Assembly: GCF_000970685.1 (NCBI RefSeq)
Contig: NZ_LAJB01000003.1
Location: 124,001 to 188,000 of the forward strand
DNA length: 64,000 nt
From: Domibacillus indicus
GTDB taxonomy: Bacteria > Bacillota > Bacilli > Bacillales > Domibacillaceae
Direction of reading: 5' to 3'
Position 1 is the first letter of the stretch. Each line of letters opens with the position of its first letter. The notes under the pieces are model-generated. The model ran no database searches and was not told the origin of the DNA. It saw only the letters and a list, made by a program, of their open reading frames with translations. Positions 9,401 through 17,245 of this stretch are shown one piece after another. Made by a program: the position numbers and the translations under genes.

Positions 9401-10784
9401 TTGTGCCGATCAATGAAAAGGAATCGGCTGTTGATTCTTTCCGGTACACTTTGTAAATGTCCGTGTTTTCCGATTCATCCCATGTTAAAAGGGCTCCAGC
9501 ATTGCTGATATTGCCGGCTTTTACGCTTTGCGGCACGGACGGTACGGCTGCCGGCGGCTCCACTGATGTTACGTAGCTTTTCAGGCTGCTTTCGCTTTCT
9601 TCAATTTCATCTGCCACAAGCCGCGCCATTTGAATCGCTCCGTATTCCTGGAAATGAGTATTGTCCTGAGAACCGTTCGGAAACGCAGGATAAACGCCTG
9701 GATCGGTATGAAGGAAAACGGCAAGTGTGCCTTCAGGACCGATTTCGTTAAAATACTCCACACTTCTGGCACTCAAATCTACTAATTGAACGTTTAATTC
9801 TTCCGCTACTTCTTTCATTCCCTGTACATATTCAGGGAAGCTGATATTAAATTGTCCGGTTGCTTCCTGAAAATCGCGCCGTCCCACCGGTGTTACCAGG
9901 ATCGGCTCGGCACCGCGCTGGCGGGCTCCATTGATGTAGGTCTTGAGGTATTCTTTGTAATCAGGGACCGATGCGTACCGCTCCGGCCGGCTGATCGTTG
10001 CGTCATTATGGCCGAATTGAATGAGGAAATAATCATTGGGACGGATGGCTCGTAAAATGGCATCAAGTCTTCCTTCGGTAATGAAAGTTTTTGAGCTTCG
10101 GCCGCCAATTGCCTGGTTTGAGAATGATAGATCATCATTAAAATAGCGTGGAATCATCTGTCCCCATCCTGCTTCGGGACGCCAGTATTCATCATAGGTC
10201 TGGACCGTTGAATCGCCGGCTATATAAACAGTCGGCTCTTCCCCCGCCGTCCGTTCCGGCAGTTTTTGAATGGAAAGGCTGTTAATGACCGGCACCGCTC
10301 CGGTCCATTGAAGCGTCAGCTGGCCATCTACAAGCGCTACCTCAAAGGTACGCTCCGTATATTCTCCTGCTGCCGCCACGGTATTTTGCACTTTTTGAAT
10401 ACTTTCGGCAATGATGCCTGTTTCCGTTTGCTCCACTGCGTCTCCTGAAGTAACTGTGACGGAATAGTCCCCATTAGGCAGATCTACTTGAAACCTTGAT
10501 GTGCCCGGCCGGACAAAGTCAGAAGTAAGCGGGTTGTCTCCTGACCGGTCAGCTGACGAAACGGAATCCGCCTCCGCAAATCCAAATCCTGCTGATTCGC
10601 TGTACAGGCTTTGCTCTGTTATCTGAATGGCGCCTTCCTGCACCGGGCTTTCACCGGTGCCAAAATCAAACGTTTTTTCTGCCGAGGCCTCTTCCCCTTC
10701 TGCCCAGGCAAGCGGCGGCACGCTGGAAACAGCCAGCATGGATGTCATGATCGCCGCAGCGGCCTGCTTGTGTTTTTTTCCCAT
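6477..10784 (-). CDS. Secreted rhamnogalacturonan acetylesterase (CE12) fused to rhamnogalacturonan lyase (PL11)
   Basis: A 1435-residue secreted pectinase. Residues 1-28 are a signal peptide ending LAWA. A YxiM-type galactose-binding-like domain (~36-178) is followed by an SGNH esterase (~183-395) with the nucleophile Ser near 192 (IAGDSTVQTY), GHND near 258-261, and the Asp-His pair in QDNTHF. Then come an Fn3 domain (~412-500), a second galactose-binding-like domain (~505-645), two Fn3 domains (~650-835), and a PL11 lyase (~838-1435). The lyase is rich in Ca-binding-like DVDGDGEYEY, DFDGDGKAEI and DVDGDAKDEI motifs. The first part should deacetylate rhamnogalacturonan I and the second cleave its backbone. 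No cell-wall anchor is visible. The start has GGGGAGGG upstream. Products would feed the rhamnose locus, but no GH105 or rhamnosidase is in the window. Confidence 0.88.
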   Translation of the reverse strand: MGKKHKQAAAAIMTSMLAVSSVPPLAWAEGEEASAEKTFDFGTGESPVQEGAIQITEQSLYSESAGFGFAEADSVSSADRSGDNPLTSDFVRPGTSRFQVDLPNGDYSVTVTSGDAVEQTETGIIAESIQKVQNTVAAAGEYTERTFEVALVDGQLTLQWTGAVPVINSLSIQKLPERTAGEEPTVYIAGDSTVQTYDEYWRPEAGWGQMIPRYFNDDLSFSNQAIGGRSSKTFITEGRLDAILRAIRPNDYFLIQFGHNDATISRPERYASVPDYKEYLKTYINGARQRGAEPILVTPVGRRDFQEATGQFNISFPEYVQGMKEVAEELNVQLVDLSARSVEYFNEIGPEGTLAVFLHTDPGVYPAFPNGSQDNTHFQEYGAIQMARLVADEIEESESSLKSYVTSVEPPAAVPSVPQSVKAGNISNAGALLTWDESENTDIYKVYRKESTADSFSLIGTSTLPRLTISGMEEGKSYNLYVTAVNAKGESAPSQTITVQTKQAAFKYDFGLAGTPVAAGYNEVNLSTVYSKEKGYGIIDPAGMIGRDRGAGGDDVVRDWLGYFNNKWEFAADVPNGLYSAKVYVGDLLGSARTDVAVEGQSYGTVSAPKQSYTTKIISDISVNDGQMNFAFSGQTGIVNGIELTPILTAPSQLEASSISLDPAAPSVSLKWAEAGGAKEYNIYRTMAGTDQKEKIGTVQATEFVDQTANVGYAYTYSVTTVDDSGQETAPSYPIEVSLIDPDAPAPMKPAGLNVTDIQKDNLTFTWDPVEGAVSYAVYRSEAADGEFSLAGVVKTASFTDKTVLTTIPYYYKVAAVGAGGASLESDVLQTEAATVLKRQAESLKRSPAAVKTDKGVFVSWRILGTDKKDIKFHVFRNGKKVNKQPISGASNLLDPKGKAGDSYEIRPIVPGKEKGYETTVAIEKNYMDIPLDKPEPGVTPLGDPYEYRANDTTIGDVDGDGEYEYIVKWDPSNSKDNSQAGYTGNVYIDAYKLDGTKLWRIDLGKNIRAGAHYTQMIVYDFDGDGKAEIAMKTADGTIDGQGNVIGRADADHRNSSGYILQGDEFLTVFEGATGKALTTIPYTPSRGDVASWGDAYGNRVDRFLAGVAYLDGETPSLIMARGYYTRTVVSAYQFKNGELTKQWTFDSNDGKQDYAGQGYHSLSTADVDGDAKDEIVYGQMVIDDNGKGLYTTGLGHGDALHVSDFVPSNPGLEVFATQENKTGPYGYDMRDAKTGKILWGVETGQDTGRGVAADIDPRHPGAEAWAVSGAWNSRAGGLHTAEGEKISDSIPSANFAIWWDGDLLRELADHTYNDSIAAGVGTIDKWDYKQNKLVNLLTAEGTFSNNTTKGNPAIQADLFGDWREEIAWRTEDSSALRIYTTTDVTEHKLYTLMHDLQYRQAIAWQNVGYNQPPHPSFFLGEGMDAQPEARIKTK

Positions 10785-11123
10785 GTTATTCCCTCCCCTT
10801 TTATGTAAGTGCTTACATTTGAAATCATAAAGTCGGTTTTATTTTTTGAATAGTTAAAAAACAGATGTAATTGTTCAAAAACTAGATATGAAGTCTTCCA
10901 ATCTTAAAAACAGAAAAATAAGCCTATTACTATTATCTTTTCCAATGTTTTTTTTTTACATTTCCCATGATAATTGTATGAAACTTTTTCGGACTAAAAA
11001 TTGTGCTACAATGGGAACAATAGTGAAAAACATATCATAATTTTTTTTCATATTACTTATGTAATTTACATGCACTTAAATGAGTCAGGAAATTGATCTA
11101 ACATGAATTTGGGAGTGAACTCT
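10785..11123. other. Divergent promoter region
   Basis: AT-rich, about 340 bases between the acetylesterase-lyase gene and the PAS-STAS gene, which point away from each other. It must carry both promoters. Apart from the cre-like palindrome at 10803-10818 no further element or small gene is convincing. Confidence 0.5.
10803..10818. promoter_or_regulatory. cre-like palindrome upstream of the acetylesterase-lyase gene
   Basis: ATGTAAG-TG-CTTACAT, 7-bp perfect arms, placed between the probable promoter and the GGGGAGGG ribosome binding site. It fits the catabolite-responsive element pattern except that the central CG is TG/CA. CcpA or another LacI-family protein could block transcription here. 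Confidence 0.5.
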
Positions 11124-11897
11124 ATGGGTGAAAGTGTTTCAGCTATTGACTATAAACAGGTGATTGAATATGCTCTGGAGCCGTTAATTATTCATTCACA
11201 GCTTAAAATCATTTATATTAATCATGCAGCAGAACTATTTTTCAGAGCATCAAAAGAAGAGATTATCGGGGCCAGCCCTTTAGATATTTTTAAAGAATCC
11301 TCCAAGTTGGCAATAGAAAAAAGAATAGACTCCGCTTACGAACAGCCGGCAAAGGTAATCGAGGAAACCATTTACCGGATGGATGGAACGGCTGTTGAGG
11401 TGGAACTGTACTGCCACCCGGTGTTAATGGGAGATACAAAAGCGATTCAGACTTATGTGCGGGATATAAGCGACAGAAGAGCTTTCGAGAAAAAGCAGAA
11501 AGAAATGTCCAGGCAAATAAATGAATTGTCTTCCACACTCGTTCCTCTTTTGGACGGGATCGCTGTGCTGCCTTTAATTGGTTCTATTGATGAGGAAAGA
11601 GCCCAGCAGCTTTTGGATGCTGTTCCCCTCAAAGTACAGAAGCAAAACGTCGAGTGCCTCATTCTTGACTTCTCCGGCATTTATAATCTGAATTCTCTGG
11701 TTGCGGAGTATATATTTAAAATCAACGAAGTGCTGTCACTGCTCGGCGTGCGTACGATCTTAACCGGGTTAAGGCCGGAAACCGCCCTGGCCGCCCTGGA
11801 AATAGGGGCGAATTTTGATTCCACACCGACCGTATCGACTGTAAAAGATGCCCTCCGCCTGTTAGGTGTAGAACATCAGGAACAGCTGGCCACTTAA
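11124..11897 (+). CDS. PAS-STAS regulator, RsbR-like
   Basis: About 257 residues. A PAS domain (~10-125, with the typical end YVRDISDRRAFE) is followed by a short linker and a C-terminal STAS domain (~140-250). The STAS part resembles stressosome RsbR proteins: IAVLPLIGSIDEERAQ, LILDFSGIYNLNSLVAEY, LTGLRPETALAAL. The two phosphorylation positions of RsbR appear as Ser in NLNSLV and Thr in LTGLRP. RsbR proteins usually have a globin-like sensor, so the PAS input is different. No RsbS, RsbT or SigB gene is adjacent. The ATG at 11124 is preferred because GGGAGTG lies at proper spacing; an ATG 21 bases earlier has no such site. Confidence 0.82.
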   Translation: MGESVSAIDYKQVIEYALEPLIIHSQLKIIYINHAAELFFRASKEEIIGASPLDIFKESSKLAIEKRIDSAYEQPAKVIEETIYRMDGTAVEVELYCHPVLMGDTKAIQTYVRDISDRRAFEKKQKEMSRQINELSSTLVPLLDGIAVLPLIGSIDEERAQQLLDAVPLKVQKQNVECLILDFSGIYNLNSLVAEYIFKINEVLSLLGVRTILTGLRPETALAALEIGANFDSTPTVSTVKDALRLLGVEHQEQLAT

Positions 11898-11904
11898 TCA
11901 CAAA

Positions 11905-11945
11905 TAAAAAAGCAAAGCCTGCTGAAGCCAGGCTTTGCTTTTTTA
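11905..11945. terminator. Bidirectional terminator
   Basis: AAGCAAAGCCTG and CAGGCTTTGCTT arms with A and T runs on both sides, between the convergent PAS-STAS gene and the 405-residue protein gene. Confidence 0.85.
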
Positions 11946-13163
11946 TTAAAAATGGATAAGCTCTCCCGTTACCGCGTGAACCGCTGTGTGGGAGTCCAGT
12001 TTCCCTCTCAGCTGATAGGCGGTTCCATCGAATACATAAGCCGGTGTCACCTTTACATATGGCTTTAGTTTTTCAAATGCTTCTTCCTTAGACAAAACAG
12101 GACGGGCCGCTTTCTCAAATTCTTCATAGGGTTCGATCATCCAACTGCTGTCCTGGTAATTGGCCAATTGATAGGAATCTTTGTCGAGGACAAGCTTCCA
12201 CATACGCGGAACAACCGAAATGTCCCTTGTATTTGTCAGCCTTGCTTCGATCATCCCGTTTGCCCGCTTCACACCGGATAAAGCCCAATCGCCGCTTTCT
12301 TTCGGTACATAGGTCTGAAGAAATTCTGTGCAGGCTTCCCGTATTTTCGCATACGCCTTTTTCGTGATCGGCTTTGTGTCAGGGTGAGGCGGAAACTGAA
12401 ACAAACGGTCCGGCTCAATATCTGTCGGTGCCATCTGTACAAGCTTTCGTTTTATTTTTTTGTTTTTTGCCGTTTTCCAGGTGAGAATCTCTCGCTTTTC
12501 CTCAATGACTTCCCCGGTATGATGGTCAACCCATACATCATCAATCATAAAAAGCGGCAGCCACTTTTTCTCTTCTGCTGATGGGTATTCAACAAAAACC
12601 AGCCGCTCTTTCGCCAGCGGTTCCACCGTCTTTGCGGTTAAATGAAAAGCCGGTTCCTCTGCCTGCTCCGGAACGCGGCCGTACACAGAGAAGAACGTCA
12701 GCTTTTTTTGTTCATCAAGCGAGACCGCAATAAACCCTTCCGGTGAAACCGGGATGCCCTTATATGCGGTTTGAAAGGAAAACGTGTGATCTCCCGGCCC
12801 GGCATCAATAAATTGATTTCCGTATGTCCAGCCGGTTTCCTGCTCCACCCAGCGGATCACTTCCTCTTTCTCGCCCGTTAAAAACGTCATTCCGTGTTTT
12901 GGTGCTTTCCCGCCAACAAAAATGACGCTGTTCAGCCCCCCGGTTCTGGCGTTCAGCTCGATAACAGCCGTGCCCTTCGGATTGGATTCATCTTCTGACC
13001 GGCCCGCAGCTCCAGGCGGCAGCCACTCCGTTGTAAAACGATAGTCGGTTTCGTTCCAGTCATTTTTTTCATATGTTGTAATTGTTTCAAAACAGATATA
13101 TTCTCCAAGTCCGAATTTTCCCTGAATGATATCCGTCCATTGCTGCAGCTGCCCGCTTATCAT
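11946..13163 (-). CDS. Uncharacterised 405-residue protein, possibly YcdB/YcdC-repeat type
   Basis: No signal peptide or membrane segment is apparent. The sequence is rich in aromatic and charged residues, with repeat-like parts in both halves. One has an SVYG-type strand (EQKKLTFFSVYGRVPE); the other is LSKEEAFEKLKPYVKVTPAYVF. These remind me of YcdB/YcdC or PepSY-like repeats of Bacillus, but the match is from memory and weak. The gene overlaps the upstream nitroreductase by 4 bases (ATGA), so it is probably in the same operon. No function can be assigned. Confidence 0.75.
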   Translation of the reverse strand: MISGQLQQWTDIIQGKFGLGEYICFETITTYEKNDWNETDYRFTTEWLPPGAAGRSEDESNPKGTAVIELNARTGGLNSVIFVGGKAPKHGMTFLTGEKEEVIRWVEQETGWTYGNQFIDAGPGDHTFSFQTAYKGIPVSPEGFIAVSLDEQKKLTFFSVYGRVPEQAEEPAFHLTAKTVEPLAKERLVFVEYPSAEEKKWLPLFMIDDVWVDHHTGEVIEEKREILTWKTAKNKKIKRKLVQMAPTDIEPDRLFQFPPHPDTKPITKKAYAKIREACTEFLQTYVPKESGDWALSGVKRANGMIEARLTNTRDISVVPRMWKLVLDKDSYQLANYQDSSWMIEPYEEFEKAARPVLSKEEAFEKLKPYVKVTPAYVFDGTAYQLRGKLDSHTAVHAVTGELIHF

Positions 13164-13888
13164 TTTGTTAAAAACCCTTTTCCTTTCACGAAATCAAGCA
13201 TATACGCACGACGCGGCTCTGATAAATAATCGGCCATCCCCTCTGTCCAGCCTGCCGATTTGTTATTCGTTGACCGGCTTGCATAATACTGGCGGATTAC
13301 CTCGTCATACTCATCGAGGAGCGATTCGTATTTTTCTTCGTTGTACTCATTCGTATGCAAAATCGCTTGAACAGGAAGGCGCGGCTTTACTTCATTTTCC
13401 TGTGCCGGTATGCCGAATGTAAAGCCGAACAGCGGGATTACATGCTCCGGCAGGTTCAGCAGTTCGCTGATCGGGCCCGGATTGTTGCGCACTCCGCCAA
13501 TATAGCAGATTCCGTAGCCTTTTGACTCGGCTGCCACAGCAAAATTCTGCGCCAGCAGCGCTGTGTCAATTACCGCGACCATAAAACTCTCAGCGGTGCC
13601 GGCTTCGACTGTTTTGCCATGCTTTTTCGCCGCGTAATCAAGCCTTTTTAAGTCGGCGCAAAATACAAGAGCACGCGCCGCTCCTTTAATCTGCACAGGA
13701 TTTTTGGAAAGCTCGGCCAGCTTTTCACGCTTTTCTCCATCCGTGACATCGATAATCGAGTACGCCTGCACAAAGTGGGAGGAAGCCGCTCCTTGAGCCG
13801 CTTCAATCAGCTCATGCAGCTGTTCATCTGTTACCGGTTCATCTGTATATTTTCTAACTGACGCATGGGATTTTAATAAATCAAGCAT
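13160..13888 (-). CDS. NAD(P)H-dependent FMN nitroreductase, NfrA2-like
   Basis: A 242-residue flavin reductase of the oxygen-insensitive nitroreductase family. The N-terminal LKSHASVRKYTDEPVTDEQL binds FMN phosphate through Ser-Val-Arg, and GICYIGGVRNNP is the second FMN-contact region typical of the NfrA group. These enzymes reduce free flavins, quinones and nitro compounds in the cytoplasm. I prefer the ATG at 13888, with GGAAGG nine bases upstream; an ATG at 13897 overlaps the previous stop but sits directly on the ribosome binding site. It lies between a small-multidrug-export-family gene and an unknown gene, both overlapping or nearly so. Confidence 0.88.
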   Translation of the reverse strand: MLDLLKSHASVRKYTDEPVTDEQLHELIEAAQGAASSHFVQAYSIIDVTDGEKREKLAELSKNPVQIKGAARALVFCADLKRLDYAAKKHGKTVEAGTAESFMVAVIDTALLAQNFAVAAESKGYGICYIGGVRNNPGPISELLNLPEHVIPLFGFTFGIPAQENEVKPRLPVQAILHTNEYNEEKYESLLDEYDEVIRQYYASRSTNNKSAGWTEGMADYLSEPRRAYMLDFVKGKGFLTK

Positions 13889-13893
13889 AATGA

Positions 13894-14352
13894 TCATCCT
13901 TCCGTTTTTTGAATAAAAAAGTCAAATCCAAGCATTGTCGCAATACCGATAATAAGGGTCCACAGGCCGATGCTGATTGTCAGCCATAGGGTTGTCCACT
14001 TTTTTTCCGCACCGAACGACAGCCCGATAAATGCGGCAATGTGGGTCCCGATAAATAAAGGTCCAAGCAGGGCAAGTCCCGGCAGCCCGTATTTGTTCAT
14101 GATCCGCCTGGCCCGTTCCATTTGTCTGTTTTGCTTCATCCCTTTATGTTCAAACTTTTTTTTCATCCATCCTTCTACTTTTGAAAAGCCAAAAATCAGC
14201 ATAAGCACTGTCAGCATATTTCCTGTAAATCCGAGCAGCATCACCCAAAAAGGGGACAGGCCGCGGACAATTCCAACTGGAATCACCAGCGCAATTTCCA
14301 TCCACGGAATCGCAGCAGCAATAAAAACAAGCGAATACTCCACAAGTCGCAT
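13894..14352 (-). CDS. Small multidrug export family membrane protein
   Basis: 152 residues with four or five predicted membrane segments: an N-terminal AAAIPWMEIALVIPVGI segment, a basic cytoplasmic loop (KKKFEHKGMKQNRQ), the conserved KYGLPGLALLGPLFIGTHIAA region, and a last helix. This matches the family annotated as small multi-drug export proteins (PF06695), whose transport role is not well proven. It is the first gene of a probable three-gene unit with the nitroreductase and the 405-residue protein. Confidence 0.8.
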   Translation of the reverse strand: MRLVEYSLVFIAAAIPWMEIALVIPVGIVRGLSPFWVMLLGFTGNMLTVLMLIFGFSKVEGWMKKKFEHKGMKQNRQMERARRIMNKYGLPGLALLGPLFIGTHIAAFIGLSFGAEKKWTTLWLTISIGLWTLIIGIATMLGFDFFIQKTEG

Positions 14353-14455
14353 TCTTTTTCCTCCATCAGCTAGTATCTTTACTTTAACGAAGGGCTATTA
14401 TTCACGCAACTGTAAGGCTTTCAGAATAGTGAGACTGCCAGCAGACATATTAAAA

Positions 14456-14480
14456 AACCGATCCAGAGACTGGACCGGTT
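14456..14480 (-). terminator. Terminator after the HXXEE gene
   Basis: AACCG-TCCAG and CTGGA-CCGGTT arms (one bulge) with a T run on the minus-strand 3' side. Confidence 0.7.
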
Positions 14481-14488
14481 CAGCTTTT

Positions 14489-14929
14489 TTAAAACCAGCT
14501 TCCTATCCACAGGGACAGCCATACTGCAGGAGGACCGGCAAGCAGGCTGCCGAGCAGCGTCCAACGGGTTTTTCTTTTTCCAAGAGGCACTTCCGCCTGC
14601 TTTAGCCAGAAAAGAAAAGCCAGAATAATGGCCGCTGCCGAGAGAGCGCCCGGATGGTACACCTTCCAACCGATCACCAGCACGATATGCTGGAGGGCAT
14701 TAAAAAAGATTGCGCCGTATACAAATAGCAGCCGCGCCGTTGAATGCCCCAGAAAAAAAACAAAAAAGAAAACAAGAGCTGTCAGCAGCACTACCGCCGC
14801 TGTAAACTGCCGCCGGGTAATAAGAAGCGTCTCAAAGCGGCTGTTCAGAAAAGCGGGCATCCCGAGCATTTCTTCCACATTATGAACGAGAAACAAAACA
14901 GGCAGCAGCCATTTACTGACGGACTGCAT
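14489..14929 (-). CDS. HXXEE-domain membrane protein
   Basis: About 146 residues, mostly hydrophobic, with four or more membrane segments. The family signature is HNVEEM in the first membrane segment, followed later by NALQHIVL. HXXEE proteins are integral membrane proteins of unknown function whose conserved His/Glu cluster suggests metal binding. A frame upstream adds 27 residues inside the neighbouring gene, but the ATG at 14929 gives the usual family N-terminus. It overlaps the end of the YbjQ-like gene by 17 bases, so the two are likely co-transcribed. Confidence 0.72.
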   Translation of the reverse strand: MQSVSKWLLPVLFLVHNVEEMLGMPAFLNSRFETLLITRRQFTAAVVLLTALVFFFVFFLGHSTARLLFVYGAIFFNALQHIVLVIGWKVYHPGALSAAAIILAFLFWLKQAEVPLGKRKTRWTLLGSLLAGPPAVWLSLWIGSWF

Positions 14930-15194
14930 AAACCGCTGCCCCCGCTGCTGCAAACATAACCATTCCCTGCCCGATTGTTTCAAAGTCGTAACCGATGCCA
15001 ATAATGGCATTGGCGCCCGGAGCTTCCGCCTGCTTTTTCATTTCATCAGCAGCATTTTTCAGGGCTTTCGTTGCTTTCTTCACACAGGCACCGCTCTGGC
15101 CGCGTACGATATTTGCTTCCATAACCGTCTCTGCTCCAACAATTTCTTTGCAGCTTTCTGCCACACCTCCCTGCAGGACGGCAGTTGTTATCAT
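14913..15194 (-). CDS. YbjQ/UPF0145-family protein
   Basis: About 93 residues with the hallmark features of the YbjQ family (PF01906): an N-terminal MITTAVLQGG strand, the GAETVMEANIVRG loop, a helix AADEMKKQAEAPGANAIIG, and the terminal IGYDFETIGQGM. The fold forms a ring-shaped homo-oligomer and has been proposed to bind metals, but the role is not known. The ATG at 15194 has GGGGAGG upstream; a TTG six bases earlier is closer to that site and is an alternative start. Confidence 0.85.
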   Translation of the reverse strand: MITTAVLQGGVAESCKEIVGAETVMEANIVRGQSGACVKKATKALKNAADEMKKQAEAPGANAIIGIGYDFETIGQGMVMFAAAGAAVYAVRQ

Positions 15195-15323
15195 CAACAA
15201 AGAATCCTCCCCTTTTTCCTAATTTAACCATATAACTAAAAAAATGAAAAGCAAATCCTTTGTTGTTATGAAGCGGGATTGATATGATAAAGCGAAAAGA
15301 TTTTCCTGAAGGAGGAACTCATT

Positions 15324-16046
15324 TTGGCACAATCATTACAGGGAAAAAAAGCGATTATTACAGGCGGCGGACGCGGTATCGGGCGCGCGATTGCGGAGGC
15401 ACTTGCGGCGGAAGGGGTACATATTGGACTGATCGGACGGACAGAAGCCCATGTACAGACAGCTGCGGAAGAGCTTGGGGCAAAAGCACAGGTTAAAACA
15501 GCGTATGCAGCAGCGGATGTAGCAGATTTAAAGGATGTCACAGCAGCTGCTGACAAATTAAAAAATACGCTCGGCGGAGTGGATATTTTAATTAATAATG
15601 CTGGTATCGCTACCTTTGGCGGATTCCTCGACCTTGATCCAGAAGAATGGAAAAAAATCATCGATGTCAACCTGATGGGCGTTTACAATGTTACCCGGGC
15701 AGTGCTGCCGGACTTAATCGAACAAAAGTCAGGCGACATTATTAACATTTCTTCCACAGCCGGACAAAAAGGCGCACCGGTTACAAGTGCCTACAGCGCC
15801 TCCAAATTCGGAGTCCTCGGTCTGACCGAATCACTTGCGCTTGAAGTGCGCAAGCATAACATCCGGGTCAGCGCGCTGACTCCAAGCACTGTCGCAACCG
15901 ATCTGGCTGTTGAAAATAACTTGACGGATGGCAATCCGGACAAAGTCATGCAGCCGGAAGACATTGCCGAGTTTGTTGTTGCCCAGCTGAAGCTGAACAG
16001 CCGCACGTTTATTAAATCCGCAGGCCTTTGGTCAACAAATCCGTAA
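15324..16046 (+). CDS. yoxD: YoxD-type short-chain dehydrogenase (FabG-like)
   Basis: A 240-residue cytoplasmic NAD(P)H-dependent reductase. The Rossmann motif is [18 protein letters not shown] follows, and the catalytic set is Ser in ISSTAG plus the YSASK motif. The C-terminus [12 protein letters not shown] is nearly the same, from memory, as B. subtilis YoxD, annotated as a 3-oxoacyl-ACP reductase-like protein. There is no fatty-acid gene around it, so a housekeeping FabG role is unlikely and the substrate is open. The start is a TTG with AAGGAGG eight bases before it. Confidence 0.87.
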   Translation: MAQSLQGKKAIITGGGRGIGRAIAEALAAEGVHIGLIGRTEAHVQTAAEELGAKAQVKTAYAAADVADLKDVTAAADKLKNTLGGVDILINNAGIATFGGFLDLDPEEWKKIIDVNLMGVYNVTRAVLPDLIEQKSGDIINISSTAGQKGAPVTSAYSASKFGVLGLTESLALEVRKHNIRVSALTPSTVATDLAVENNLTDGNPDKVMQPEDIAEFVVAQLKLNSRTFIKSAGLWSTNP

Positions 16047-16101
16047 AAAATGAGCGCCGGCTGCATTCTGGGCAGGAAATACAGCAGAAGCAGCGGTCCT
16101 T

Positions 16102-16210
16102 GAGGCGGTATATTGAAAGTTTTGGGCGGTATTTGATCTGCCTGGGGCGGTAAAAGCAGCTATCCGTCCTTCGCATACGAAAAACCGCCCGAAAATATGA
16201 AATACCGGCC
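16102..16210. repeat. Phased inverted-repeat element, copy B
   Basis: Three direct units of the GGGCGGTAT type start near 16103, 16124 and 16145. Three inverted units follow at about 16161 (TATCCGTCC), 16182 (AAACCGCCC) and 16202 (ATACCGGCC). Spacings are 20-21 bp throughout. The left and right halves align as a long imperfect hairpin. Same layout as copy A at 6330-6434. It sits between two convergent genes, upstream of a separate strong terminator. Confidence 0.7.
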
Positions 16211-16250
16211 GTGAGCCATGGACAGCAGAGAGCGGACCGGTAAAAAGCAA

Positions 16251-16287
16251 AAAGCAGGAATGCGGGAAACCCGCATTCCTGCTTTTT
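16251..16287. terminator. Bidirectional terminator
   Basis: A perfect 16-bp stem (AAAGCAGGAATGCGGG) with a 3-base loop and A/T runs at both ends, between the convergent yoxD-like and hydrolase genes. Confidence 0.92.
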
Positions 16288-16300
16288 ATTTTGGATTGAA

Positions 16301-17245
16301 TTATGCCGATTTCTGTTTCTGTAAAAAACGGTCCAGCCACACCTTCATCACGGCCAGCCCTTCTTTATGAAGAGGGCGCTCCAGCACGGTTTTCATCAAT
16401 TTTTTTGTTTTCAAAATGCTTTTCGGCTCGGTTTGAACCCGCAGGCCGTGCTCCATATCCGCTACAATATGGTACTCGCTCTTTCCCTGCACGAGTCCTG
16501 AAAGCTCCGCAAGAACAGAGCTTTCTACAAGCGGGTCTTTATCGCCATGCAGCGCAAACACCGGGCAGGCAACCTGGCGCAGCGCAGCCCGCGTATCATA
16601 AGCGTCATGCTCACGGAACCATTTTGCCGGCTGCCGGATGCCCTGGATACGGACCGTATCACGGCTGGAGCTCTTCATCTTCTGAAACATTTTCTCCGTT
16701 TTCTTTTCATTTTTCTCATCAACCTTCAGCTTCCGGTTTACCCAGCCCTTCCAGCCGGGCATCGCGAACAATTCACGGTACGCCTGCTGGCGCTGGTGGT
16801 AAAGCGCCTGCATTAAATTGTCGACACCTCCGGATAAAAGCATGCACCCATCGACCTTCATAGCAGCAGCCACCTCTGTTGCAATAATCGTCCCTTCACT
16901 GTGGCCGCAGATAATCACCTGGTTCACATTCGGCTGTTCCTGCAAAAAGGCGGCCGCTTTTTTGGCATCGTGCACTAAATCGGATAAACCCGTCTCGAGC
17001 AGGCTCCCTTTTCTCTTGCCGGTGCCGGGCTTATCATAGCGGAATGTCACAAAGCCGAGTCCTGTGAAAAAACGAGCTAAATCCCGGTATAAATTCGTCT
17101 GGTATTTTCCTTTTGGCCCGTTGCCATTCCGGTCAATCGGCCCTGACCCCGCAATCAGCAGGATCGCCGGCTTTATTCCTTCCTGTTCTGGTGCTGCGAG
17201 CGTGCCAAAAATCTCCTGTTCAATCAAAATTTCTTTTTCGATCAT
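16301..17245 (-). CDS. Alpha/beta hydrolase
   Basis: A 314-residue serine hydrolase. It has the strand AILLIAGSGPIDRNGNG forming the oxyanion region, the nucleophile elbow GHSEG, an Asp in HGDKDPLVE, and the catalytic His in ADMEHGLR. The N-terminal arrangement is like that of bacterial family S9-type dienelactone/acyl hydrolases. No signal peptide is seen. Its start overlaps the stop of the upstream regulator gene by 4 bases, so the pair is translationally coupled, and the regulator probably controls it. The substrate is unknown. Confidence 0.8.
   Translation of the reverse strand: MIEKEILIEQEIFGTLAAPEQEGIKPAILLIAGSGPIDRNGNGPKGKYQTNLYRDLARFFTGLGFVTFRYDKPGTGKRKGSLLETGLSDLVHDAKKAAAFLQEQPNVNQVIICGHSEGTIIATEVAAAMKVDGCMLLSGGVDNLMQALYHQRQQAYRELFAMPGWKGWVNRKLKVDEKNEKKTEKMFQKMKSSSRDTVRIQGIRQPAKWFREHDAYDTRAALRQVACPVFALHGDKDPLVESSVLAELSGLVQGKSEYHIVADMEHGLRVQTEPKSILKTKKLMKTVLERPLHKEGLAVMKVWLDRFLQKQKSA

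Noticed and set aside
7436-9508. Long plus-strand ORFs opposite the acetylesterase-lyase gene
   Set aside because: They are mirror frames of a well-supported 1435-residue gene and have Arg/Cys/Pro-rich, domain-free products.
15324-16046. Reading the YoxD-like gene as the housekeeping FabG
   Set aside because: No acpP, fabD or plsX nearby, and the C-terminus matches YoxD rather than FabG.
16102-16210. Copy B of the phased element as a transcription terminator
   Set aside because: No T run follows the arms, and a separate strong terminator lies 40 bases away.
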